The translations under genes and the position numbers were made by a program. The notes under the pieces are model-generated. The model ran no database searches. It worked only from the letters and a program-made list of their open reading frames with translations, and had not been told where the DNA came from. A stretch of 64,000 nt of DNA from Streptomyces longwoodensis. GTDB taxonomy: Bacteria > Actinomycetota > Actinomycetes > Streptomycetales > Streptomycetaceae. The stretch covers positions 136,871 through 200,870 of the forward strand of contig NZ_KQ948557.1 in the NCBI RefSeq assembly GCF_001514125.1, written 5' to 3'. How positions within the stretch are numbered: position 1 is the first letter of the stretch; each line of letters opens with the position of its first letter. Below, piece by piece: positions 27,417 to 34,702 of this stretch.

Positions 27417-27625
27417 CCGCCCGCCCGCCCGGCTTGCGATCGACTTCGCGAGATCGCGCGTCACGAAGGTTCGGAGCAGCCCGTCTCGCCCATCGCCACG
27501 CCTGACAGAGCGGGTACAGCCGTGGAAGGCGCTGTGGTTGTCGATCACGAGCAGGTCGTCAGAAAGCAGATCCACCTGTTGGGCACCGGCGCCAGCGGCC
27601 TCGTGTAGCGCGATCACCGTCTGTC
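27417..27625 (-). pseudogene. Fragment of a clavaminate-synthase-like Fe(II)/2-oxoglutarate oxygenase
   Basis: The minus strand encodes ALHEAAGAGAQQVDLLSDDL and then LVIDNHSAFHGCTRSV and LLRTFVTRDLAKS. This matches the C-terminal metal-binding part of clavaminate-synthase/arginine-hydroxylase-like enzymes, which read LLVIDNxxxxHGR with the distal iron-binding histidine and a later arginine for 2-oxoglutarate. The N-terminal two thirds with HxD are missing, and the sequence around it is not coding. It is a relic of a non-ribosomal-peptide-type tailoring enzyme. Confidence 0.6.
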
Positions 27626-27762
27626 GGCTCTTGCGACGATGACACGGGTCTCCGCGAAGTCGCACCGAAGCCGGGGCTGTTCTTGAAGCAGGCATGCAGG
27701 GAATCAGCGCAGACGTCAGGGGTACTCCTCGCCCACCACTGCCCATACCTCAGGAGAGAGTT

Positions 27763-27933
27763 ATGACACAGACCACTGGGAACCGGTTCTGCGAGGCGTG
27801 CGGCACGCCGGCCGAGGACGGGAAACTGTGCAGCCACTGCGGCGCCGTCCTGGAACTCCCCGACGATGCGGGCCTGGTCGAGGACCAAGGCGCAGCAGTA
27901 CGCCGCGACTTCGAAGGACGCGCCCAGCAGTAA
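27763..27933 (+). CDS. Small zinc-ribbon protein
   Basis: 56 residues with a strong ribosome site (AGGAGAGAG) before the ATG at 27763. It has two CxxC pairs, FCEACGTP and LCSHCGAVL, forming a rubredoxin-type zinc ribbon, then an acidic tail. Such mini zinc-ribbon proteins are frequent in Streptomyces; function unknown. The product is small but both cysteine pairs and the ribosome site support it. Confidence 0.7.
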   Translation: MTQTTGNRFCEACGTPAEDGKLCSHCGAVLELPDDAGLVEDQGAAVRRDFEGRAQQ

Positions 27934-28006
27934 GGCGTGAGAAGCAACCGGAGAGCCAACCCGATCAACTCCGTTGAACAGCGTGCGCTGGGGTACACGG
28001 GCCGGC

Positions 28007-28300
28007 ATGGCATCTAAGACTGATCGCGTCATGTCCTGGCGGGCCGTGCGGCAGCTGCGCCGGGTCCGCACCTTCTACACAGGTGGCGTCCTGCTGTGGG
28101 CGGTGATGACCACCTGGGCCGCCTGGCAGTCACCCGGCAGTCGGCAGATGTGGGTGTCCGCCCTCCTCCTGGCAGTCTTCAGCGGCCTCCTGCTCGCAGC
28201 CTCGCTGTGGCTGCAGCGCCTCCAAGCCACAGGCGAGCGACGTCCCGCGCACCACGCCGCACCGCGGAAGGCGACTGCAACGCGTCACGCGCACGCCTGA
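28007..28300 (+). CDS. Small two-helix membrane protein
   Basis: 97 residues from the ATG at 28007 (ATG at 28031 possible). A basic N-terminus precedes two transmembrane helices, FYTGGVLLWAVMTTWAAW and VSALLLAVFSGLLLAASLWL, then a basic tail. No family is recognised. A gene of the same general design follows at 28485. Confidence 0.5.
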   Translation: MASKTDRVMSWRAVRQLRRVRTFYTGGVLLWAVMTTWAAWQSPGSRQMWVSALLLAVFSGLLLAASLWLQRLQATGERRPAHHAAPRKATATRHAHA

Positions 28301-28484
28301 CCCACCGTCGGCCAGGCACATCGTCCGCCTGGTCTCATTGTGTCTCTGCGCCTCGAATACATGTCCGCAAGCCACTCCCTCCCCGGACCGCCTCTGAGTA
28401 TCTCTGAAGGCGGTCAGACAGTCCCTTTTCAGCCGTCTCCTGAGGGTCGGGAGGCGAGGAGCCGGCAGGGGGTAGGCGGTAGGT

Positions 28485-28769
28485 ATGGATGGCAAACGAC
28501 TTCGACGGGATGATCAGAGCTCACAGGAAACCCGTGCCCGCGGAACGATGCGGATGTGGCGGTGGGCCAGGTGGGCAACGCTTGTTCTCGCGGTCAGCTG
28601 GGCGGTGAACTGGGTCGTCAATCTGGTCCAGGGCGAGCAGGGCCGGGATCTGTGGTGGCCTCTGGTCAGTGCAGTCATCTGGGCAGCGTTGACCGTGTAC
28701 GGGTTCAGCACCTACCGCCGGATCAGGACCACGACTCTGCCGGGCATCACTGGCCGCTCGTCTGCCTGA
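28485..28769 (+). CDS. Small two-helix membrane protein
   Basis: 94 residues; the ATG follows a G-rich leader. A charged N-terminus of ~25 residues comes first, then two transmembrane helices (WATLVLAVSWAVNWVVNLV and WWPLVSAVIWAALTVYGF) and a basic end. It is like the preceding gene in layout but not clearly homologous. Unknown function. Confidence 0.5.
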   Translation: MDGKRLRRDDQSSQETRARGTMRMWRWARWATLVLAVSWAVNWVVNLVQGEQGRDLWWPLVSAVIWAALTVYGFSTYRRIRTTTLPGITGRSSA

Positions 28770-29387
28770 CCACCTGAACCAACGCGACCGGTTCTGCTGA
28801 CAGCTTCCACGTGTTGCGCTCTGCTGACGACGCTACCAGCGCGCCGCGCTCGCGGCCGTGACTACCGTCCAAAACACTCCTCTGTTCGACGGCTTGGCCG
28901 AGGTTCCTACCGTCCCCGACTGATGCCGGCGGTGGAACGGTCGACGGCACTCCTTGAGTCACGTTGGTGAGAGCGGGTTCGACGCCCGGCGGTCCGCGGT
29001 CGAGCTGCTGCCGGAGGGGGAAGCGAAGATCTTCGTGGTCGAACACCACTACTGCGGCTCCTTCCGCCGCGCGGTTTGGCTTCGGTCATCGACGCCGACG
29101 AGGCGCAACTGCGCGGGGTGGTCAGGTTCGGGCAGGTGTGAAGCGACGCACTGCGAACGGTTGGTAAATCCCTCTGCGACCTGCTCGGCCGGGCCAGCCA
29201 TCGTCGTTGACAACCGCCCGCACGATGTCTTCTATCGCGAGAGCCCATGCCCCACGGTTGGTTAGAACAAGGTCGAACACCGTACGAGCCCGCAGGTCGC
29301 GCGGACTGAAGGCCACCTGGACATGCCTAGCTTCCGCAGAGCAGCATGAGGAGGCATCCTGCAGGAGTAGCCACTAGGAAGAGATCG
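28770..29387. other. Debris region without an intact gene
   Basis: About 620 bases. The minus strand at 29176-29245 encodes IEDIVRAVVNDDGWPGR, close to KEGIVRAVLDDDGWPSR in the PD-(D/E)XK nuclease at 20003-21037, so a fragment of a related gene lies here. On the plus strand a short frame ending ASVIDADEAQLRGVVRFGQV before a TGA at ~29153 also looks like the tail of a lost protein. Neither is complete. Confidence 0.5.
29176..29245 (-). pseudogene. Fragment related to the 20003-21037 nuclease
   Basis: About 22 codons (IEDIVRAVVNDDGWPGR and flanks) match the N-terminal half of the nuclease at 20003-21037. The rest of the gene is absent. The match is short; the DDGWP core makes it more than chance. 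Confidence 0.5.
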
Positions 29388-29954
29388 ATGATCACCTCGT
29401 CCGGGTCCGGAGATCCGCAGGAAGAGCTCACCCAGTGGCTTGCCCGGTACCGCCAACTCCGTGTCGGCGACGACACCTGGGCTCACCCGAGCTTCGCCGA
29501 TCTCGTCATCGCATACGGCTTGTTCTTCGAGCCGGCACCATGGCTCAAGAGGGGACCACAGAGACCGGGCCAGTGCTTCGCGGCCGCAAGCCACTGGTCT
29601 GACGAGAAGGGCTGGGCCTACGTTGAGGGCTTCGCCGCCGCTCCCGCCGCCGCCCCGTTCACCGTTTTCGAACACGCATGGTGTGTAACTGACGAGGGCG
29701 ACGTCGCCGACCCGGCTCTGCCGGACGGAGTGGCCACCGGCTACTTCGGCATCCCTCTGAACAGTGACTTCCGCCGCGAGCAGCAACGCGTGCGGGCAAC
29801 GAAGGCTGTCTTCACCTCAGACCCATCCAATCCCCTGGCTGGTTACAACGAGCGGATCCTTCAACAGGGTCTTCCCCGAGGGGCTCTGGCCACGGACGTG
29901 GTAGCCGACGGCATGGGAAGAGGACGCTGCAACGAGGGGCCGGTTCGCCCCTGA
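29388..29954 (+). CDS. Conserved hypothetical soluble protein
   Basis: 188 residues from an ATG at 29388 behind AGGAAGAG. Key features are RPGQCFAAASHWSDEKGWAY, VEGFA, VFEHAWCVTDEGDVADPALP and GYFGIPL. The order (a cysteine after QC, then YVEG, then EHAW and a D-P pair) suggests a Cys-His enzyme-like fold, as in several uncharacterised bacterial families. I cannot name the family and no partner is evident. The C-terminal ~30 residues look poorly conserved. Confidence 0.55.
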   Translation: MITSSGSGDPQEELTQWLARYRQLRVGDDTWAHPSFADLVIAYGLFFEPAPWLKRGPQRPGQCFAAASHWSDEKGWAYVEGFAAAPAAAPFTVFEHAWCVTDEGDVADPALPDGVATGYFGIPLNSDFRREQQRVRATKAVFTSDPSNPLAGYNERILQQGLPRGALATDVVADGMGRGRCNEGPVRP

Positions 29955-30388
29955 CATCGAAGCAAGTGCTGGGCGAGCGGTTCCCTAGGTGTCGGCTGCC
30001 TTTCTGCCTCATGTGCGCAAGTCCGTCAACTCCTACTGCAACCGGCAACTCTCAGTCGCCGTGCCCAGGACCGGCCCTCAATTCCAACTCCTTCGTGCCG
30101 CTGCAGCAGGGCGCAACGGGCAAGGGACTGAAGGGGCCGGCATCCGGCAAAGCCCACGTATTGGAAACAGTCCGTCTGGGTTCACCGGAAGGCGAGCCGG
30201 TGTCGCCTGCGGCGGACCGGCTGGCGAAGGACACCGCCGCACGCATCCCGTCAGACAACTGGGCATCCTGGCAAGCGGCAGTTGCCAGAGGACGGGGTAG
30301 GTATGGTGAAGCGGGCGGCAACTGAAGCGCTCAGCCACTACCATCAGGCCTGTTCCAAGGCGCGTGCGGTGGGGGAGAGGCCAAGGAT
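29955..30388. other. Spacer with a small gene remnant
   Basis: No intact gene. Bases 30188-30262 match the end of the 68-residue gene at 50889-51095 (see separate entry). The remainder holds the promoter region of the EACC1 gene. Confidence 0.5.
30188..30262 (+). pseudogene. Fragment of the 50889-type small gene
   Basis: The stretch reads EGEPVSPAADRLAKDTAARIPSDN, compared with ESGPVSPEADRLAKEIAARIPSEN in the intact gene at 50889-51095, with strong nucleotide identity. The first half of the gene is missing. Confidence 0.7.
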
Positions 30389-30748
30389 ATGCAGGTTCGC
30401 ATCCAAGGTGACGGTGACGAGCAGGCGTTAACGGATCTTCAGGACTGGCTGAGCCGAGATCCGCAAGCGCGCCAGCTGTCCGTCGCCCCCGTCAGCACAT
30501 CTGGTGCCACGATGAGCGTGCTTCACGCCCTCGACATCGTGCTCAATCGCGGTATTGAGATCGCGAACTTCGCCGTCGCCTACGCCAGTTGGCGGGTTGC
30601 CAGGGCCGACGCCGCCACGCGCGGCGCGCGCACTCTCACACACGGCGGCTCGACCGTTGATATCGGTCACCTCGACGGCGCACAACTGGCGGATCTGCTA
30701 CGCCGTTTGCAGAGCGAGGGCACGGACACCGGCACTCATCAGTCGTGA
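30389..30748 (+). CDS. EACC1-type effector-associated component
   Basis: 119 residues, beginning MQVRIQGDGDEQALTDLQDW and ending shortly after IGHLDGAQLADLLRRL. A beta-strand start, a D-L-x-x-W-L helix, a Gly/Ser-rich turn, a hydrophobic central helix (ALDIVLNRGIEIANFAVAY) and W-R-x-A-R match effector-associated constant component 1 (EACC1). This small protein is encoded next to caspase- or peptidase-linked STAND systems in actinobacteria. The stop overlaps the GTG start of the caspase-STAND gene (GTGA), so the two are made together. It likely couples or restrains the effector; that role is inferred from its constant association. Confidence 0.75.
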   Translation: MQVRIQGDGDEQALTDLQDWLSRDPQARQLSVAPVSTSGATMSVLHALDIVLNRGIEIANFAVAYASWRVARADAATRGARTLTHGGSTVDIGHLDGAQLADLLRRLQSEGTDTGTHQS

Positions 30749-33516
30749 CCGAACAGCAGACGCACGGCTCCCGCGCGGTGCTCTTCGGCGTACATTCCTT
30801 CACCTACTTGCCGGCCCTGGACGGCGTTCGCCGCAACATACCAGCGCTCCTCACCCAGCTGACGGATCCAGAAGTGGGAGGCCTCCCCCAGGAGAATTGC
30901 ATCGTTGTCTGTCCAGACAGCGGACAGGGCCCGTTTCTCGACGCCGTGTGCCAAGCCGCCGAAGACGCCGATGATCTGCTGCTCGTCTACTACGCGGGTC
31001 ACGGCCACTTCGGCTGGGGCGACGACCTCCTCCTGGCTACCAAGGACTCCAGCACCAAGCGCCGCCATCGCTCCGTGCCGTACGAGGCAATCCGGGAGTA
31101 CGTGGAAATGTCCCGGGCCCGGCGCAAGGTCGTCATCGTGGACTGCTGCTACAGCGGCAAGGCGCTGCGTATGGGCGAAGCGCTGACAGGGGAGGGCGAT
31201 CCGCTCGCCATCGAGGGGGCCTGCGTCCTCACCTCGGCTGCGGAGACCCAGCGGTCTCTCTGCCTCGCGGAGGGCAGCGTCTTCACGTTGGCCCTCATCG
31301 AAGTGCTTCAAAACGGGCTGAGAGGCGAGCTGCCGGACGGCCGCCGAGGTCACGAACAGCCCCACCTCATCACAGCCGACGTCTTCGCAGCCGTCAGGGC
31401 CCGGCTCGCGGAACGCATCGTGCACGATCTGCCCGTTCCCGCGCCTCGGATAGCCACACGGGACGGCGGCCACAAGATCTCCCTGGCTCGCAACCGTGCG
31501 TTCACCGGCCCTGCGGCCGAGCCCGTCAACACTGCCCCGATAGACCTGTCGAGGCGACCCGTACCGGACCCACTGGCTAGGGTCATCGACCAACACGCTC
31601 TCGTGCAGGGATTCGCCGGCTACCGCAAGAGCCTCACCTCTGACTACCTGCCTTTCATTTCGCCCGGTCCGAGCCATCTCTCGGAACCTCACGGGCTCTT
31701 CTGCCGCCTGCGGGACGTTGACGACCGTGGGGTGCTGCTGGTCGGCGCGGCCGGTACGGGCAAGACGCGAACCGGTCTCGAGGTGGGCTGGATTGCGCTG
31801 CGCGAGGGCTGGCGGGTGTACCACGCCAGCGCCAGTCAGGGGTCGTCTCTCACCATACGGTTTACCGGCACGGTTCTGGCGGAGAACAGCCCGGTCCTGA
31901 TTGTGATCCACGATCTTGACGAGTACTTCGCCGATGGCGAGAGCAATGGTGCCCCGCTCGACCTGACCGCCCTGCAGCACCTGCTCCTGCCCGAGGCCCG
32001 CCGTAGAAACATCCAGGTGGCCCTGCTCGCCTCAGCGCGCCCCGGCTGGCTGCATCAAGCTGACCACCTTCACCTCCAGCTCCAGGACCTGTTCGACGAG
32101 GTCGAACTGCGACAGGACGACGACTTCCAGCGGTCGATCGCCGACCACGCACTGGCCACTACGGCCCCCACCCTGGTGGCGCGCCTCGGCATAGAACGAA
32201 GCCGGGAAATGGTCGGCCATCGCCCCATCATCGCCGTGCTGATGGCACGGGAACTTGAGCAGCAGGCCATACAAGGGCTCCCGATCCCCGAAATGACCAG
32301 GCCGCGTACCGCCAGCACCCTATGGAGCTGGGCGCGAGGCCACCTGGAGGGCGACGACATCCCCGTCGGCGGCCCCGAGAAGGCCGCCTTTGACGAGGTC
32401 TCCGCGGACTGGCTGGTGCCAGCCGCGGCCGCGGCCGCGGCCTGTCCTCAGGAGAAGGCCGACGTGATCGCAGCAGCCAGCGCGGCACTGGCCCACACGG
32501 CGGACAGGGCGCCGCGCTCCGCTAGCGTCGTGAAAACCCTCATCGACTTCGGCTGGCTACAGTACGAGACAGACAGCGGCCATCTGAACACCGTCCACGA
32601 CCTCGTTTGCGACCAGCTCGTCGAATCCGTCCTCCTCTCAGAACATGGCCCCACGGCGAATCGCGAAAGTACGCGTGCCCTCCTCGCTGGCTGCCTGACA
32701 AGTGCACGCACCGTCGGCCGCTACACCACCGCCTTGGCTCGGATAATGAACGACCTGGCTTCGGACAACCGCGCGACAGCCCTTTCCGTCGTCCTTGACG
32801 AATGGTTCACCGATCACGCCCAGGCTCTTGGCGACGTCATACGCCGGGATGCCCATACCGGCGGTTACGCCCTCGACACGCTCTGCGCGGGGCCACCCTT
32901 CGCCCACGCCACAGTGTCCAATTGGCACGAGGTCGCCGGACCGTGGCTGGCGGAGTTCGCAGACGACGCCAACGCTCACAGCGTGCTCCGACACGGACTA
33001 TCGAACCTGCCCGCTGCCGATGCTGGACCCCTCGTAGCCGTGGCACTGCGATGGATCGAGACCCACGGATGGCGACGCGAAGCAAGCCATGTGCTGGGGC
33101 CGCTGCTTGTGCAGACCGACCTGACGACGACAGCACGGGAGTTGGTCTCGCACAAGGCGATGGGCTGGCTACGACGCAACGGTGAGCTATTGGAGGCCGG
33201 CTTCGTCCTGTGCCAGTTGCTGGCCCGGCCCGAACCCGATCAAAGCCGCATGCGGCAAGCCGTCGCTTTCGCGTTCCGCTGGCTTGACAACCATGCGGTC
33301 ACGGCCGAGGCCCACTTCACCCTCCGCGCACTACTGGAGCACCCCGGCCTCACCGAACAGGAAATCCGCCGCGTCGTCGGCTATGCCGACCGGTGGCTTC
33401 AACGCCACCCCGACGCGGCCGAAGCCACTTACCTGACCACTGTGTTGGACGGACGCCTCGACCTGACCGGTAATGCGTCTGGGCCGAGGCCGTCCGCCTC
33501 ACCGGCAACGCGATGA
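30745..33516 (+). CDS. Caspase-like (peptidase C14) STAND NTPase
   Basis: 923 residues. The N-terminal caspase-like protease has H86 in VYYAGHGHF and C135 in VDCCYSGKA. After a linker comes a STAND P-loop module: Walker A GAAGTGKT at 334-341, Walker B VLIVIHDLDEY, ALLASARP, and GHRPIIAVLMARELE. It ends with ~4 helical repeats of about 37 residues (LRWIETHGWRREASHVL and similar). From the P-loop on it is homologous to the trypsin-STAND protein at 57769. The last residues (GNASGPRPSASPATR) break the repeat pattern, and an IS5 fragment follows at once, so the C-terminus is probably truncated. It is expected to act as an NTP-controlled protease that triggers cell suicide or dormancy on sensing invasion (inference). 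Confidence 0.85.
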   Translation: MTEQQTHGSRAVLFGVHSFTYLPALDGVRRNIPALLTQLTDPEVGGLPQENCIVVCPDSGQGPFLDAVCQAAEDADDLLLVYYAGHGHFGWGDDLLLATKDSSTKRRHRSVPYEAIREYVEMSRARRKVVIVDCCYSGKALRMGEALTGEGDPLAIEGACVLTSAAETQRSLCLAEGSVFTLALIEVLQNGLRGELPDGRRGHEQPHLITADVFAAVRARLAERIVHDLPVPAPRIATRDGGHKISLARNRAFTGPAAEPVNTAPIDLSRRPVPDPLARVIDQHALVQGFAGYRKSLTSDYLPFISPGPSHLSEPHGLFCRLRDVDDRGVLLVGAAGTGKTRTGLEVGWIALREGWRVYHASASQGSSLTIRFTGTVLAENSPVLIVIHDLDEYFADGESNGAPLDLTALQHLLLPEARRRNIQVALLASARPGWLHQADHLHLQLQDLFDEVELRQDDDFQRSIADHALATTAPTLVARLGIERSREMVGHRPIIAVLMARELEQQAIQGLPIPEMTRPRTASTLWSWARGHLEGDDIPVGGPEKAAFDEVSADWLVPAAAAAAACPQEKADVIAAASAALAHTADRAPRSASVVKTLIDFGWLQYETDSGHLNTVHDLVCDQLVESVLLSEHGPTANRESTRALLAGCLTSARTVGRYTTALARIMNDLASDNRATALSVVLDEWFTDHAQALGDVIRRDAHTGGYALDTLCAGPPFAHATVSNWHEVAGPWLAEFADDANAHSVLRHGLSNLPAADAGPLVAVALRWIETHGWRREASHVLGPLLVQTDLTTTARELVSHKAMGWLRRNGELLEAGFVLCQLLARPEPDQSRMRQAVAFAFRWLDNHAVTAEAHFTLRALLEHPGLTEQEIRRVVGYADRWLQRHPDAAEATYLTTVLDGRLDLTGNASGPRPSASPATR

Positions 33517-33525
33517 ACCTCACAA

Positions 33526-33563
33526 CAAGGGGCCGCAGCAGCACCCGCGGCTCCGGCCCCTTG
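33526..33563. terminator. Hairpin CAAGGGGCCG ... CGGCCCCTTG
   Basis: Ten perfectly paired bases enclose an 18-base loop directly after the caspase-STAND gene. The arm sequence is shared with the much stronger hairpin at 48731-48770. It may terminate the EACC1-caspase transcript. Confidence 0.5.
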
Positions 33564-33568
33564 CCCGA

Positions 33569-33710
33569 CCGCCAGCAGCGCAACGCCGTCGAACGGTGCA
33601 TCAACCGCCTCGAGCAATAGCGCGGCCTGGCCATGCGAACGGACAAACTCGCCACCGCCTATCAGGCCGCACTCCACCTCGCCGCCATCCTCATTTGGAC
33701 AGTCGCTTGA
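33569..33710 (+). pseudogene. IS5-family transposase C-terminal fragment with in-frame stop
   Basis: It reads DRQQRNAVERCINRLEQ, then TAG where tryptophan is expected, then RGLAMRTDKLATAYQAALHL and ILIWTVA to a TGA. This is the end of an IS5-type transposase (RNxVERCFNRLKQWRGIATRYDKLA). The 5' part is gone. Its arrival probably truncated the STAND gene to the left. Confidence 0.8.
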
Positions 33711-33743
33711 CCGCCCAAGCAGCTTGCCCGCGAGGATGGCCAC

Positions 33744-34001
33744 ATGGACGATCTTGTGGAGTTCCTCATCGCACGCCTCAACGACGACAACCACGCCTAC
33801 GCCTATGTGGCCGGCACCCTGGGCGGCGAGGCTCTACTCGACAGCCACCTCCCCATGCTCGACCTGATCGAGCAACTGGCAAGGGACTACAAAGCCATGG
33901 ATCCCTCAGACTCCCGCTCGGTCGGCCTGGCATACGCACTACGAGTCCTTGGCCAGTCCTACACCGAACACCCCGCCTACCTGCAGGAATGGCGCCCCTA
34001 G
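33744..34001 (+). CDS. DUF6221-like small protein
   Basis: 85 residues beginning MDDLVEFLIARLNDD and ending LGQSYTEHPAYLQEWRP. Start and end match the DUF6221 pattern (DDLVxFLxARLxED at the start, YxxHPxYxxEWRP at the end), small proteins very common in Streptomyces accessory DNA. The usual middle cysteine segment is missing, so this is a short form. Function unknown. Confidence 0.65.
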   Translation: MDDLVEFLIARLNDDNHAYAYVAGTLGGEALLDSHLPMLDLIEQLARDYKAMDPSDSRSVGLAYALRVLGQSYTEHPAYLQEWRP

Positions 34002-34355
34002 TCTTACAAAGGCGTCCAGGAGGGCGTTGACTTCCCGGGTCACCCGCCGACCGCTGTCAGGGTCGGCGAGGATCCGGACTCAGGCCACCTTCAGGTCGTC
34101 GGCGTCCGGGTCGTCCGCGGACGAGGACGCTGCGGGAACCGTCACCGCGGTCGGTGCCGCCGTGGCGGCAAAGGACGGCGTAGCGAGCAGGAGGGCCGGG
34201 GCCAGGATGCCCCCGGCGATGCCAGGCGCTACGCGATGCAGCCGCAAGAGCAATACCCCTCATCGTCTGCTGCGGCGGTGAGTTGAGGACGCCTCAGGGC
34301 GGTCCTCTTCCGTGAACCTGCCACCTGGGTCCGGCAGTGGCCTTGAGACGACGCG
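34002..34355. other. Spacer with a possible truncated secreted-peptide frame on the minus strand
   Basis: About 350 bases. On the minus strand a frame from a TTG near 34260 reads LHRVAPGIAGGILAPALLLA, then TPSFAATAAP, a signal-peptide-like sequence, then stops after DPDADDLKVA at ~34080. It could be a truncated exported protein; no ATG/GTG start is in frame. Confidence 0.35.
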
Positions 34356-34559
34356 TCAGCGCAGCAGCATCGTCAGCCCTCCGGAGATGGCAGCCGCCAG
34401 AGTCAGGACGCGAGCAGTTGCGGACGCAGCCCGTGCGCCGGCAGCGGGATAACTGGACCCATCACGCCGGGCCAGATAGCCGGCTCCCACGCCGCACAGC
34501 AGTGCGACGAGAACGGTGAGAGTACAGGCGAGCAGAACAATGGCGGTGTGTTCGGACAC
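34356..34559 (-). CDS. Small membrane protein, two helices
   Basis: 67 residues from a GTG at 34559 behind AGGGGGA. The first helix is AIVLLACTLTVLVALLCGVG, followed by a charged loop (YLARRDGSSYPAAG) and the second helix AARVLTLAAAISGGLTMLL-like to the end. Such short proteins are frequent in Streptomyces. Divergent from the NACHT gene, so the two share a control region of ~140 bases. Confidence 0.55.
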   Translation of the reverse strand: MSEHTAIVLLACTLTVLVALLCGVGAGYLARRDGSSYPAAGARAASATARVLTLAAAISGGLTMLLR

Positions 34560-34702
34560 GGCGGGATCCCCCTGTGCGGCGGTGGTGTGAGGTGCCAATG
34601 TCCAACTTCGCGGAGTTGCTGTTCGCTGCAGTTCGGTGAACGAAGATGAACAGCGGCGAACACACTGCACTCGGCGGTCAAGAAAGAGCGGGGGAGGGAC
34701 GC

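Noticed and set aside
21261..27507. TGTCAG at 21261 and CTGACA at 27502 as transposon inverted ends
   Set aside because: Only six bases match, with no extended similarity, and the right copy lies inside the oxygenase remnant, which reads through it without interruption.
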